Numbered from the stretch's first letter, positions 49,333 through 57,740 are shown. The stretch: DNA of 64,000 bases from Streptomyces sp. DH37 (GCF_029813835.1 NZ_JARVKV010000007.1:1-64000); one strand, 5' to 3'. The notes: generated from the sequence alone by a model not told the origin. Made by a program: numbers and translations.

Positions 49333-50850
49333 TCAGCTCCGCAGGTGGCCCAGTACGGACCGCACCGCGCGGTCCACGGCGCGGCGCGCCCGGTCGGTGC
49401 GGTCGACCGTCTCGAAGCCGTGCCGGCCGCCCGGTACGTCGATCACCTCCACGTCGGCCCCGCAGTCCTCCGCCGCGGCCAGGAACTCCTCGGCCGTCGC
49501 CGCGAGTTCGGGTAGTTCCAGCTCCACCCGGGTCAGCACCACCGGCAGCCGGCCCGCGGTGCGCAGCGCGGCCGCGGGGCGGAACCGGGCGTCGTCGACC
49601 GGCCAGCCCGGCGGGGGCGAGAGCAGGGGATAGGTGGCCGCGACGCACCGCAGCCACGGCGGGGGCTTCGCCAGCCAGTCCGCCGACAGCAGTCCGCCCC
49701 CGGAGAAGAACCACAGCGCGACCCGCTCCCCGTCGACGCGCGGATCGGCCCGCGCGAGGTCCACGGCCTCGGCGACGTCCTCGGCGGCGCGCCCGTAGTC
49801 GGCGATGTCGTGCAGCCGGTGGTCCACCGTCACCCCGACCGCCCCCAGACTCGCCGCGTACCGGGCGTAGCCGGTGAAGGCCGGCCAGTCCCGGGGCGTC
49901 GGGCGCGTGCCGGGGGGAACCGGGCCGCCGTGGACGAACACCACCGCGGGGCGGGGGCCGTCGGCGTCGGGCAGGTGGAGGTCGACCCGACCCGTCCGCT
50001 CGCGGGGCGCCTCCGGTACGTCCAGGATGAACGGCCGCAGGTGTGCGGGCCGTTCGGTCGGCACCGACAGCCGGCGTCCCTCTCCCGCGGCGGCCCGCAG
50101 CAGTACGTCGGCCAGTTCGCCGGGGCAGGAGAGCATCGGCCAGTGCCCGGTGGCGAGTTCGAAGAAGCCCACCCGCGGATCGGCGAGGGCCCGGACGCGG
50201 GGGTCGCCCAGGCGCGCCATGGCCTCGATCGAGGCGATGCCCGGGCCGTTGGCGGTGCACAGGACGCCGGTCGCGGGCAGTCCGGAGACCGCCTCGGACA
50301 GCCGGAGCGGCTGGGTGAGCGTGCCCGGCGGCTGGGGCGCGGCGAGGCGGGCCAGCCGCTCCAGCGCCTCCCCGGGCACGCCGGCGGTGCTGCCCCAGCG
50401 CTGCCATCCCTCCGGCGAGGGCGGGGGGATCAGGGGGTCGTCCCCCTCCGCCCGCCCGGCCCCCTGCGACAGCCGCTCGTGGACCGACCTGTCGGGCACG
50501 AGCCTGAGCGCCGGGTCGCCGTCCCGGGGCACCCCCGTGTCCAGGTGGACGATCCGGGCGATCCGCTCCGGGCGCCGGCCGGCGGCGCCGAGCGCCGGGT
50601 GGATGCCGTAGCAGTGGCCGACGAGCACCACCCGCGGCGCCTCCAACCCGTCGATCAGCCGCACCAGGTCCTCGATGTGCGTCTCCAGGTCCGTGGCCGG
50701 CCGGCCGCGGGAGGCGCCGCCGCGGCGGCCGTCCATGCCGGTGAGCGTCACCGGATGCGCCCGCGCCCCCGCCTCCCGCAGCCGGCCGGCCACCTCCTCC
50801 CACACCCAGCCGCCGGTGTGGGCGCCCGGTACCAGTACGAATGCCGTCAT
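49333..50850 (-). CDS. Two-domain alpha/beta hydrolase fusion
   Basis: 505-residue protein made of two hydrolase folds. Residues 1-245 resemble salicylate/MenH-like esterases (FVLVPGAHTGGWVWEEVAGRL); the nucleophile elbow reads VLVGHCYGIH, with Cys in place of Ser, and the His region is TGHWPML. Residues 265-505 resemble acetyl-hydrolase or dienelactone hydrolase-like enzymes: AVVFVHGGPVPPGT holds the oxyanion HGG, WFFSGGGLL the candidate Ser, and GGRHGFETV the His. ATG at 50850 has GAGGGG 6 bases upstream. It is driven by the MerR-type promoter at 50912-50942. Substrates are unknown. Confidence 0.82.
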   Translation of the reverse strand: MTAFVLVPGAHTGGWVWEEVAGRLREAGARAHPVTLTGMDGRRGGASRGRPATDLETHIEDLVRLIDGLEAPRVVLVGHCYGIHPALGAAGRRPERIARIVHLDTGVPRDGDPALRLVPDRSVHERLSQGAGRAEGDDPLIPPPSPEGWQRWGSTAGVPGEALERLARLAAPQPPGTLTQPLRLSEAVSGLPATGVLCTANGPGIASIEAMARLGDPRVRALADPRVGFFELATGHWPMLSCPGELADVLLRAAAGEGRRLSVPTERPAHLRPFILDVPEAPRERTGRVDLHLPDADGPRPAVVFVHGGPVPPGTRPTPRDWPAFTGYARYAASLGAVGVTVDHRLHDIADYGRAAEDVAEAVDLARADPRVDGERVALWFFSGGGLLSADWLAKPPPWLRCVAATYPLLSPPPGWPVDDARFRPAAALRTAGRLPVVLTRVELELPELAATAEEFLAAAEDCGADVEVIDVPGGRHGFETVDRTDRARRAVDRAVRSVLGHLRS

Positions 50851-50911
50851 GACCATCCCCTCGCGCGCCGTGGCCGCGGGCCGCCCGTACCGGCCGCCCG
50901 CGCTCGCCGGT

Positions 50912-50942
50912 ACGGTAGGAACTCCCCCTGAGGGAGGTTCAA
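50912..50942 (-). promoter_or_regulatory. MerR-controlled promoter of the hydrolase gene
   Basis: On the minus strand TTGAAC (50942-50937) and TACCGT (50917-50912) are 19 bases apart, with the dyad CTCCC...GGGAG in the spacer. This is the classic overlong spacer of MerR activation, pointing toward the hydrolase gene. The MerR gene starts on the other strand at 50946, right beside the site. Confidence 0.82.
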
Positions 50943-50945
50943 GTC

Positions 50946-51878
50946 GTGTCCCCTGACGGCCTGTGGAGCATCGGGGAGCTCGCCGGGCACGCGGGCGTCA
51001 CCGTCAAGACCGTCCGCTTCTACTCCGACCGCGGCCTGCTGCCCGAGTCCGGCCGCAGCGCCGGGGGCCACCGCCGGTACGGCCCCGAGGCGCTCGACCG
51101 GCTCCGCCTGATCCGCTCGCTGCGCACCCTCGACGTGCCGGTCGCGGAGCTGGGCAGGGTCCTCGGCCGGGAGGACGTGCGGGGGGACGTGCTGGAGGAC
51201 GTCGTCGCCGCGCGGCTGCGGGAACTCGGCTCCCAACTGGCCGCCCTGCGCTGGCGGGAGGCCGCGCTCCACCTGCTGCGGGACTGCGCCGCCGAGGAGC
51301 GCGCCGACCGCCTGCGGCTGATCGGCGCCGTGTCCGTCCCGCCCAGCACGGCGGCGCTGGCGCGTTTCTGGAGGCGCTGGCTGCCGCCGCGGCTGCCGGC
51401 CCGGCTGGTCTCCGAGATCCTCGAACAGACGGTTCCGCAGCTCCCCGCCGACCCGGCCCCCGACCAGGTGCTGGCCTTCGCCCGGCTGCACGCCCTCGTC
51501 TCCGGTTCCTGTCCCGGCCCCGGCCCGCACGGCCAGCCCGCGGCGCACCGGCCGGGGGAGGGCTACCGTCCGGCCGTGCTCTACGGAGGGCTCGGGGAGG
51601 CCTACGCGCTGGCGGCGGAGCGGATGCGGGAGGGGCGGCCACCGCACCGGGGCGAGGCGCTCGACTGCTTCGTCTCCGCCTACGCCCGCTCGCGCGGTGC
51701 GCGCGACACCCCCGCCTTCCGCCGCGGGCTCAGCCGTCAGCTGGCCGCGGATCCGCGCATCGACCGCTACTGGGACCTCACCGCGGAGCTGATCAGCCCG
51801 CCGTCCGGCCCGCCGGAGCCGACCCCCGGTTCCGCCCACGACTGGCTGCTCGCCGCCTTGGGCGACGGGGCCGCCTGA
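50946..51878 (+). CDS. MerR-family regulator with large effector domain
   Basis: 310-residue MerR regulator, about twice the classical length. The winged helix-turn-helix occupies residues 5-75 (WSIGELAGHAGVTVKTVRFY, RRYGPEALDRLRLIRSLRTL), followed by a long helical effector domain with PPSTAALARFWRRWLPPRLP and a later EALDCFVSAYARSRG, as in multidrug-sensing MerR proteins without metal Cys. GTG at 50946 follows GGGAGG. It diverges from the hydrolase and should activate it through the 19-bp spacer promoter. Confidence 0.9.
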   Translation: MSPDGLWSIGELAGHAGVTVKTVRFYSDRGLLPESGRSAGGHRRYGPEALDRLRLIRSLRTLDVPVAELGRVLGREDVRGDVLEDVVAARLRELGSQLAALRWREAALHLLRDCAAEERADRLRLIGAVSVPPSTAALARFWRRWLPPRLPARLVSEILEQTVPQLPADPAPDQVLAFARLHALVSGSCPGPGPHGQPAAHRPGEGYRPAVLYGGLGEAYALAAERMREGRPPHRGEALDCFVSAYARSRGARDTPAFRRGLSRQLAADPRIDRYWDLTAELISPPSGPPEPTPGSAHDWLLAALGDGAA

Positions 51879-51970
51879 GGCGGGCCCCGCCCGGTCCCGC
51901 CGGGGCGCGGACAGGGGGGTTCTGGGAGGATGGCGACTCACGCCCGCAGACCCGACCGGGAGGAACCGCC

Positions 51971-52381
51971 GTGCCCCGTGCCGTCACCCTCATCCGCTCC
52001 AACTCCCTGTCCGACGTCGCCGAGTACGCGTACGCGGCCACCGCGCCCGCCGACGCGCGGCTGGTCTTCCTCGCCGGGGCCTGCCCCCTGAACGAGGACG
52101 GATCCACGGCGGCGAAGGGCGACTACGCCGGGCAGGCGGCGAAGGCGGTGGAGAACATGCGGACCGCGCTCGCCGACGCGGGCGCCTCGGTCGAGGACGT
52201 CATCAGCACGCGGGTCCTCGTGGCGTCGAGCCGTCAGGAGGACCTGGTGACCGCCTGGGAGGTGGTCCGGGACGCCTTCGGGGACCACGACGTCCCCAGC
52301 ACCCTGATGGGGGTCACGGTGCTCGGCTACGACGACCAGCTCGTGGAGATCGAGGCCGTGGCCGCGGTGCTCGACTCCTGA
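51971..52381 (+). CDS. RidA/YjgF-family protein
   Basis: 136-residue Rid-family trimer-forming protein. Family features include FLAGACPLNEDGSTAAKGDY (beta strand and loop near residue 30), the helix QAAKAVENMRTALADAGASV, and the substrate-pocket strand STRVLVASSRQEDL. The Arg of the archetypal RidA pocket is located near DVISTR. It may hydrolyse reactive enamines or act on another imine-like compound. GTG at 51971 has GGGAGGAA upstream. It stands alone between the MerR and TerB genes. Confidence 0.88.
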   Translation: MPRAVTLIRSNSLSDVAEYAYAATAPADARLVFLAGACPLNEDGSTAAKGDYAGQAAKAVENMRTALADAGASVEDVISTRVLVASSRQEDLVTAWEVVRDAFGDHDVPSTLMGVTVLGYDDQLVEIEAVAAVLDS

Positions 52382-52517
52382 CCGGCCGGTCCCGGTGCCG
52401 CGATCCGGCCGCCCGCGGAACCCGGACACGCCCGGACACGTTGTGATGTCGGACAGTGAAGACGCGGCGGCCCGGGCGAGACGGGCGGCGCCCGAAGCAG
52501 AGGTGGCACCGGTGGCG

Positions 52518-53063
52518 ATGTGGGACCGACTCAAGGACCAGGCCAAGAACCTTCAGCAGTCCCGGGGCGCGCAGGGCGCGGGAGGGCCCGGCCAGGGCCG
52601 TCGCCCGGGGGCCGGCGGGGGGTCGAAGGCCCAGCTGGTGAGCATGCTGAAGTCCCAGCTGACCTCGGCGAAGGCGGAGTTGAAGAGCGGCGCGTACCGG
52701 GACGCGAGCATGGCGATGTGCGCGCTGGTGGCCGCCGCTGACGGGCATGTGGACCCGTCCGAGCGGCAGCAGATGGAGTCGATGATCGTCGGCAACGACG
52801 TCCTGCAGAACTTCCCGCCGGACCAGCTGCGCCAGCGGTTCAACCGGCACGTGGACCAGCTCGCGGCCAACTTCCAGGCGGGCAAGGCGGAGGCCCTGCA
52901 GGAGATCGCCAAGGCCGCCAAGAAGCCGGCGGAGGCCAGGGCCGTCGTCCAGACCGGCATCGTCATGGCCGGCGCCGACGGCCACATCGAGCAGGCCGAG
53001 CAGCAGGTCATCCGGGAGGCCTGCGCCGCGCTGGGCGTCTCCCCGGCGGAGTTCGGCCTCTGA
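52518..53063 (+). CDS. terB: TerB-family tellurite resistance protein
   Basis: 181-residue protein with an N-terminal Gly/Gln-rich linker (about residues 15-40) and a TerB all-helical domain. The acidic metal-binding motifs are MAMCALVAAADGHVDPSERQ near residue 70 and its second half IVMAGADGHIEQAEQQVIRE near residue 155. TerB works with TerC and TerD at the membrane; here it lies 29 kb from those genes. The start MWDRLKDQAKNLQQ at 52518 fits the family; an in-frame ATG at 52446 is an alternative. Confidence 0.9.
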   Translation: MWDRLKDQAKNLQQSRGAQGAGGPGQGRRPGAGGGSKAQLVSMLKSQLTSAKAELKSGAYRDASMAMCALVAAADGHVDPSERQQMESMIVGNDVLQNFPPDQLRQRFNRHVDQLAANFQAGKAEALQEIAKAAKKPAEARAVVQTGIVMAGADGHIEQAEQQVIREACAALGVSPAEFGL

Positions 53064-53121
53064 GGACCAGCTCACGGCCGGGACGGCACGGCCGTTCCCG
53101 GTTCGGAGCGCCGTACCGGGC

Positions 53122-53144
53122 CCGCCGGCGGGACGCGCCGGCGG
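53122..53144. terminator. Hairpin between terB and a convergent membrane gene
   Basis: CCGCCGGCG (53122-53130) pairs with CGCCGGCGG (53136-53144) around GGACG. It is short but perfect and placed between converging genes. Confidence 0.7.
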
Positions 53145-53186
53145 ACCCGGCACCCGGTTCACCGGACGGAGTCCGGCGCCCGGCGA

Positions 53187-53675
53187 TCAGCCTCGTCCGG
53201 GCCGCGCGGGCCCGGACCGCGCCCGCATGACCCACAGGTACCCGGCCAGACCGAGTGAGCCGCGCACCACGGCGTCGGCCCACACGGGCACGATGCCGCT
53301 CCGGACGTCCCACCCCAGGCTCCGCAGGAGGAACCAGCTCAGCACGCCCGCCACCGCCACCGCGCTCCCGTACCCGACCGCTGCCGTGCGGCCCCTGCCC
53401 AGCCGGGTCCCCAGCAGCCCGGCCGGGATCTGCACCAGCACGTGGAAGCCCGCGCACGCGAGCGGCACGGCGAAGAGGAGGAGGAAGGGGCCGTCCGCGG
53501 TGGGATCATCCGGCGGCGTCGCGTGGCCGGCGTCCAGCATCCACACCGGCGGCACCAGGAACGTGAGCAGGAGTACGGCTCCGCTCAGGTGCATGGCGCC
53601 CAGGTGCCGCGGCACGGCACGCGGGGACCCGGCGCTTCGCCCCCCGGCCGCCGGGCCGGCGGCTCCCTCGCCCAT
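53187..53675 (-). CDS. Four-helix membrane protein, unknown function
   Basis: 162-residue protein with four hydrophobic segments (MHLSGAVLLLTFLVPPVWML, FLLLFAVPLACAGFHVLVQI, AAVGYGSAVAVAGVLSWFLL, and VVRGSLGLAGYLWVM). No family is recognised. The Gly/Arg-rich N-terminus and the Gly/Arg/Pro end are on the same side. The start at 53675 has no strong ribosome site. It lies after the gas vesicle genes on the same strand but has no visible link. Confidence 0.65.
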   Translation of the reverse strand: MGEGAAGPAAGGRSAGSPRAVPRHLGAMHLSGAVLLLTFLVPPVWMLDAGHATPPDDPTADGPFLLLFAVPLACAGFHVLVQIPAGLLGTRLGRGRTAAVGYGSAVAVAGVLSWFLLRSLGWDVRSGIVPVWADAVVRGSLGLAGYLWVMRARSGPARPGRG

Positions 53676-53768
53676 GTCCCCTCCCCGGCCGTGCGCGACC
53701 GCGGGACATGGTAGCCGGGCGGCCGTCCCGCCCTCGCGGGGCGTGGCGCCTCCCGCGCCCAGGAGCCG

Positions 53769-54614
53769 TCACGACCCGCCAGGCAGGCCCTGACCGCCGT
53801 ACGCCTGCGCCGGTGCGGGATCGCGGGGGCCCTCGGGGAGGTCGGCGAAGGTGTACGGCGGCCAGGGCCCGAGGAAGCGGATGCGGGCGGCGGGCCGCTC
53901 CTCCCGGACGGCCGCCAGCACCGCGCCCACCGCCTCGATGTCCCGGGTGGGCACCAGCAGGGCCGCCGAGAGGACGTCCACCTCGCCCGGGTCGCGCACG
54001 GTCCGCGACCGCTCCCGCAGGTCCTCGGTCACGGCCAGCAGCCTGCGGCGCACGTCCGCGTGGAGGACGTCGGCCAGGCGCTCGGAGGACTCCCGGCGGA
54101 TCTGCTCCAACTGCTTGGCCAGCAGGCGGCGCAGTCCCGGGGAGCGGTTCTCCATCTCCGCCTCCAGCGCGCGGGCGCGCTCGTCGTCCCGCGCGCCGGC
54201 CGTGCGGTCCACCGTGATCTCCACCCGCAGCTCCGCCCGTCCGGCCAGGGCCTCCAGCCGGGAGCGGAGCCCGGCGGCGCGGGAGGCGATCCAGTCGCGC
54301 AGGCGGTCCTCGGCGTCGCGGGGGTCCCCGGGGGAGGTGTCGGGCGCGACCAGGACGTTGAAGGTCATCGGCAGGAGCGCGCCGGTGCGCTCCCACACCT
54401 CCACCACCGCCCGGTCCTGTTCGGCCACCCAGCGCCGCACGTCCTCGTCCGGGCCCTGGTAGGGGACCGGGTCCGCGTCGTGCACCAGGGCGGCCAGACC
54501 CGTGCCCGGCGCGGTCAGCAGGCGCAGGGGGCGCCCGTCGACGCCGGTGACGCCGTCGGCGGCGCCCGGCCGGTCGGGCACCACCGCGTACACGTACAGG
54601 GCCCGTTCCGTCAC
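53769..54614 (-). CDS. Gas vesicle protein of the GvpF/GvpL family
   Basis: 281-residue GvpF/L protein, normal length. The N-terminus ALYVYAVVPDR is typical, followed by LLPMTFNVLVAPDTSP (the LP(M/V)xFG-like strand), a helical middle (MENRSPGLRRLLAKQLEQIR) and the C-terminal sandwich ending RIRFLGPWPPYTF, the signature FxGPWPPYxF. These proteins help nucleate or assemble gas vesicles. GTG at 54614 overlaps the gvpK stop (GTGA), showing coupling. Confidence 0.92.
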   Translation of the reverse strand: MTERALYVYAVVPDRPGAADGVTGVDGRPLRLLTAPGTGLAALVHDADPVPYQGPDEDVRRWVAEQDRAVVEVWERTGALLPMTFNVLVAPDTSPGDPRDAEDRLRDWIASRAAGLRSRLEALAGRAELRVEITVDRTAGARDDERARALEAEMENRSPGLRRLLAKQLEQIRRESSERLADVLHADVRRRLLAVTEDLRERSRTVRDPGEVDVLSAALLVPTRDIEAVGAVLAAVREERPAARIRFLGPWPPYTFADLPEGPRDPAPAQAYGGQGLPGGS

Positions 54615-54925
54615 CGCCGCGCCTCCTCGGCCCAGCGGCCGGGGTTGACCAGCTTGTCCACGACGTCGTCCACGACCTCGTCCAGGCCCCGGTGCAGGTC
54701 CGCGACGGAGTCGGTGATGCCGTGGTCCGACTTGATCTCCTCGATCGCCTCGTCCAGCTCCAGCAGGGCGTCGCCCAGGCGCTCGAGCTCCTCCTCGGTC
54801 AGGTCGCCGCCGTTCATCCGGCGCAGCGCCTGCCGCTCCAGGGCCTCCTGGATCACCTCGACCAGGGTGACGACCAGGGACAGCACCCCCTGCTTGAGGC
54901 TCTTCTCGTCGACTGTGATGGCCAT
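54611..54925 (-). CDS. gvpK: Gas vesicle protein GvpK
   Basis: 104-residue helical GvpK. The helices VLSLVVTLVEVIQEALERQA and LTEEELERLGDALLELDEAI match the family, with the conserved ERQALRRM between them. It is strongly acidic at the C-terminal half. GvpK is needed for vesicle assembly but not a main shell component. ATG at 54925 follows GGAGAAGG. It is downstream of two GvpJ-like genes and coupled to GvpF/L. Confidence 0.92.
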   Translation of the reverse strand: MAITVDEKSLKQGVLSLVVTLVEVIQEALERQALRRMNGGDLTEEELERLGDALLELDEAIEEIKSDHGITDSVADLHRGLDEVVDDVVDKLVNPGRWAEEARR

Positions 54926-54973
54926 GTCCTTCTCCTCCCACCTGCTGCATTCCGGGATCGCCGTCCGCGCGCG

Positions 54974-55897
54974 TCACGCCGAGGGCAGGGGCGGCGCGCC
55001 GAGCAGCGAGCCCAGGGACTCGGCCCAGCGCCGCGGTTCGTCGGCCGCGAGCGTCACCGTCCCCTGCGAGGCCGTCTCCACGGCGACCACGGTTCCCCCG
55101 CCGGCCGGCGCGCGCGCCGGCACGGTCCGGACCGCGGCGATGTCGTCGGCGGGCAGGACCAGGGCGGGACGGGCGTCCAACGGCGACTTCCACACCAGCC
55201 CGTCCGCGGTGAGCCGGCCCTGACCGCCGCGCCACAGGGGGCCGCCCCGGCGTGGTTCGTGGTACCAGAGGTGGCCCTCGAAGACCGCCCGGCCGCCGTC
55301 GTCCCCCTCCACCGCCGGGTGGGAGGGAGACGTCTCCAGCGGCCCCGGGCACGTACTCGCCAGCAGGGCGCGCAGCTTCTCCGGCTCGGCGGAGGACAGC
55401 AGCGCCTCCTCGCCGCCGTCGAGGACGACGCGCAGTCTGGTGCGCAGTTCACCCCCGACGGTCCGCTCGGTCTCCGGCCGCACCGCGCGCACCGCGGCCA
55501 GCTCCGTCTCCCACAGCACCTCGCGCGGCTCACGGCGCTGTACGACGAGCCGCCGGTCGGTGAGGTGGACGGTGCCCGGGCGCCAGGTGGTCTGGAAGCC
55601 GTCCTCCAGCAGATGGCCGCCGTGCATGTGGGCCACGTGCCGCTCCCCGGCGCGCAGTTCCAGGTCGCGCCGCGCGGTGGAGCGCTCGACCCAGGCGCGG
55701 GTGTCCTCGTCCCACTGGCGCATCATGCCGTACTTCAGCATGGTCTCCATGCCCGCGATCGCGGCGCGCAGACTGACGCCGACCAGCGGGATGTCGGCCA
55801 CCGAGACGATCAGGTCCAGGTGCAGGACGGCGCCCTTGTTCAGCAGCACCTCGACCAGGTCGTCCAGCGTCACCCGCGGGTCCCTGGTGGGCCTCAT
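54974..55897 (-). CDS. GvpJ-like protein fused to two GRAM/PH-like domains
   Basis: 307-residue protein. Residues 8-70 form a GvpA/J shell-type domain: DDLVEVLLNKGAVLHLDLIV then SVADIPLVGVSLRAAIAGME. The rest is not a gas vesicle region. Residues ~85-195 form a GRAM/bacterial-PH-like fold (VHLTDRRLVVQRREPREVLW), and a second similar unit at ~205-300 contains GRLTADGLVWKSPLDARPAL. This fusion could tie the shell protein to lipid or another protein. It overlaps no neighbour but lies 48 bases before gvpK and 10 bases after the zinc-ribbon gene. Confidence 0.82.
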   Translation of the reverse strand: MRPTRDPRVTLDDLVEVLLNKGAVLHLDLIVSVADIPLVGVSLRAAIAGMETMLKYGMMRQWDEDTRAWVERSTARRDLELRAGERHVAHMHGGHLLEDGFQTTWRPGTVHLTDRRLVVQRREPREVLWETELAAVRAVRPETERTVGGELRTRLRVVLDGGEEALLSSAEPEKLRALLASTCPGPLETSPSHPAVEGDDGGRAVFEGHLWYHEPRRGGPLWRGGQGRLTADGLVWKSPLDARPALVLPADDIAAVRTVPARAPAGGGTVVAVETASQGTVTLAADEPRRWAESLGSLLGAPPLPSA

Positions 55898-55907
55898 GGG
55901 CGGACGC

Positions 55908-56513
55908 TCAGCCGTCACGGCCGTCGTCCTCCTCGGCGCGCCCGGTTCCCCCGGCGCCGGCGGGCTCGTGCTCGCGCGGGCGCTCGCGGGCGTCCGCCGA
56001 CTCGGACCGCCGCGCGGAACCGTCCCCGGCGCCGCCGGACTCCGGCAGGGCGCGCGGGGCGGCGCCGCTCTCCGCCAGCCGTGCCCGGGCGCTGCGCCAC
56101 CCGCACCAGGGGCACATGTCCTCCAGCAACTGGTGCACCGGCGAACGCTTTCCGCACTCCGGGCAGGAATCCCTCTCCTCGCGGGCCTCGCGCCAGGCGG
56201 CCGTCTCCACGTCGGTGCCGGAGGGGAACTCCAGCCCGTACCGCGCGGCGGTCTCGAAGGAGGCCAGTGCCGCCCGCAGCCGGATGCCGAGGAGTTCGAC
56301 ACCGGCAACGGACACCATGATGTCCGCGTTGAGCACCAGCCCCTTGTCGAGGAGGGTCTCCACCACGTGGGCGAGGCTGCCCTCGCTGTCCCGCCGCGGC
56401 TCCAGCGGCTGGGGTGTCAGCGTCCGCGCCCGCGGCGCCACGGGTGCGCGTGGCGGCGCGGGCCGGGTCGCGTCGGCCTCGGCCGGAACGCCTCTCTCCT
56501 GGTAATCGCTCAC
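55908..56513 (-). CDS. GvpJ-like protein with zinc ribbon and acidic tail
   Basis: 201-residue protein. A GvpA/J shell domain occupies residues ~45-105 (AHVVETLLDKGLVLNADIMV, then SVAGVELLGIRLRAALASFE). It is followed by a rubredoxin-like zinc ribbon with CPECGKR and CPWCGWRS, then a Gly/Ala/Glu/Arg-rich tail. A zinc ribbon is not a usual part of gas vesicle proteins. ATG at 56513 follows GAGAGGCG. It is the first gene of the short gas-vesicle-like operon. Confidence 0.82.
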   Translation of the reverse strand: MSDYQERGVPAEADATRPAPPRAPVAPRARTLTPQPLEPRRDSEGSLAHVVETLLDKGLVLNADIMVSVAGVELLGIRLRAALASFETAARYGLEFPSGTDVETAAWREAREERDSCPECGKRSPVHQLLEDMCPWCGWRSARARLAESGAAPRALPESGGAGDGSARRSESADARERPREHEPAGAGGTGRAEEDDGRDG

Positions 56514-56602
56514 TCCGTACGCCTATCCGGGTCACCGGCTCCCATGCGTCATCGGCGCGGCCGGGGAGCCGGTTCAGCGGGGCGTACGGGCCAGGATCCC
56601 GC

Positions 56603-57178
56603 TCACCTCGGGGTTTTCGCGGCCTCGGTTCCGGCGGCTTCGGCGGCTTCGGCGGGGTGGGCGGCTGTTCCGGCGGCTTCGGCGGCGGCACGGGCGGCCG
56701 CGGCGGCACGGGCCCCGGCGTAGGCGTCCCGCAGGTCCGGCCCCCACGTCAGCGCCCGGTCCGTCGGGGCGACGATCCAGCCGCGGTTGCCGACCCGGTG
56801 CGGCTCGACGGCGTCCGGGTGCGGCAGCAGCACCAGCGTGCCGCGCCCCAGCACGGACATGCCGGTGACCTCCCAGCCGTCCGCCGAGCCGGGGGCGACG
56901 ACGAAGTCCGCGCCGAGGGGGGTGGAGAGCACGGGGCCGAGCGGGGCCCGCGCCGCCCGCAGCCCGCGGACCGTCTCCCGGGCGAGGGGCAGCGGGATGC
57001 GGACGACGTCCCAGGCGATCCCGGCGGGGACCTCGCCCAGCGCGCCGTGGTCCCAGGCGGCCAGCACGGCGGGCACGCGGCCGGTGGCGTCCAGCCAGCC
57101 GGTCGGCGGGCGGCCGTCGACGGCCGGCGGCGCGGAGGCCGTACGGCCGTCCGGGGCGGAGTGGGGGGTGATGGTCAC
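56603..57178 (-). CDS. Conserved hypothetical protein (WDVV-type)
   Basis: 191-residue protein with the ordered core IAWDVVRIPLPLARETVRGL, followed by STPLGADFVVAPGSADG and VLGRGTLVLLPHPDAVEPHR. It somewhat recalls small Streptomyces proteins related to the accessory part of bifunctional primase-polymerases, but I am not sure. The C-terminus is Ala/Glu-rich and low-complexity. GTG at 57178 overlaps the DUF6415 stop (GTGA), so the two are coupled. The function is unknown. Confidence 0.6.
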   Translation of the reverse strand: MTITPHSAPDGRTASAPPAVDGRPPTGWLDATGRVPAVLAAWDHGALGEVPAGIAWDVVRIPLPLARETVRGLRAARAPLGPVLSTPLGADFVVAPGSADGWEVTGMSVLGRGTLVLLPHPDAVEPHRVGNRGWIVAPTDRALTWGPDLRDAYAGARAAAAARAAAEAAGTAAHPAEAAEAAGTEAAKTPR

Positions 57179-57627
57179 GGTGTCGCCTTCCTGTTCCACT
57201 CGGGGGTCTGCCGCAGCAGCCAACGGCAGTCGTGCGCGAGGGACCTGACCTGCTGCCGGGCGGACGGCAGCCCGTCCCCCAGCCCCCGTCCGACCTGGTT
57301 GGTGATCCAGTCCAGCCGGGCGCGGTAGCGCAGCCACTCGGCGGTGCTCGGGCGCAGGACGGCGGCGCGTGCCCGCGCGATCGGCAGCAGTAACCGGATG
57401 TGGCCGCGCAACAGGGCGTCCAGCTCGACCAGTTCCTCGCGGCTCGGCGGCGCGCTGCCGTGGGCCAGGGCCAGGGCGATGGCGTGCTGGACGGCGGCCG
57501 CGTCCACCAGCCCGGCCGCGTCCGCCGGGCCGATCGTCGGGTCGGTCTCCTCCAGGCCGGCCGCGCCGAGCGGGTCACCGGTCACGGGCGGGGCTGCGGG
57601 TGGTGTGGCGTCGGGTGTCGTCTGCAC
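57175..57627 (-). CDS. DUF6415-family protein
   Basis: 150-residue helical protein of a Streptomyces family found beside secondary-metabolism and signalling genes. The pattern LVELDALLRGHIRLLLPIAR, then LRPSTAEWLRYRARLDWI and GDGLPSARQQVRSLAHDCRW, is typical. The N-terminus is a flexible Ala/Pro stretch. GTG at 57627 has only a weak GGGGG ribosome site. The function is unknown. Upstream TGTCACC repeats (57693-57740) probably control it. Confidence 0.75.
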   Translation of the reverse strand: MQTTPDATPPAAPPVTGDPLGAAGLEETDPTIGPADAAGLVDAAAVQHAIALALAHGSAPPSREELVELDALLRGHIRLLLPIARARAAVLRPSTAEWLRYRARLDWITNQVGRGLGDGLPSARQQVRSLAHDCRWLLRQTPEWNRKATP

Positions 57628-57692
57628 GAGAGCCCCCGGGCTTCGTCATGGTCGCTTACGGACACAGCGTGGCCCCGGGACCACCCCTCAAC

Positions 57693-57740
57693 TGTCACTC
57701 TTCGGTGACAGGTGACACATGACAGGTGCCGGGTGACACC
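57693..57740 (-). promoter_or_regulatory. Cluster of TGTCACC sites before the DUF6415 gene
   Basis: On the minus strand the motif TGTCACC or TGTCATG appears four times, and with GTGACAG forms the dyad TGTCAC(C)...GTGACA. It lies 65-113 bases before the GTG at 57627, inside the gap to the XRE regulator gene. It is a likely binding array for a repeated-site regulator. Confidence 0.55.

Noticed and set aside
56603..57627. Extension of the gas vesicle operon to the two genes upstream
   Set aside because: Neither protein shows a Gvp family pattern, and 89 bases separate them from the zinc-ribbon gene, so they are listed as separate genes.
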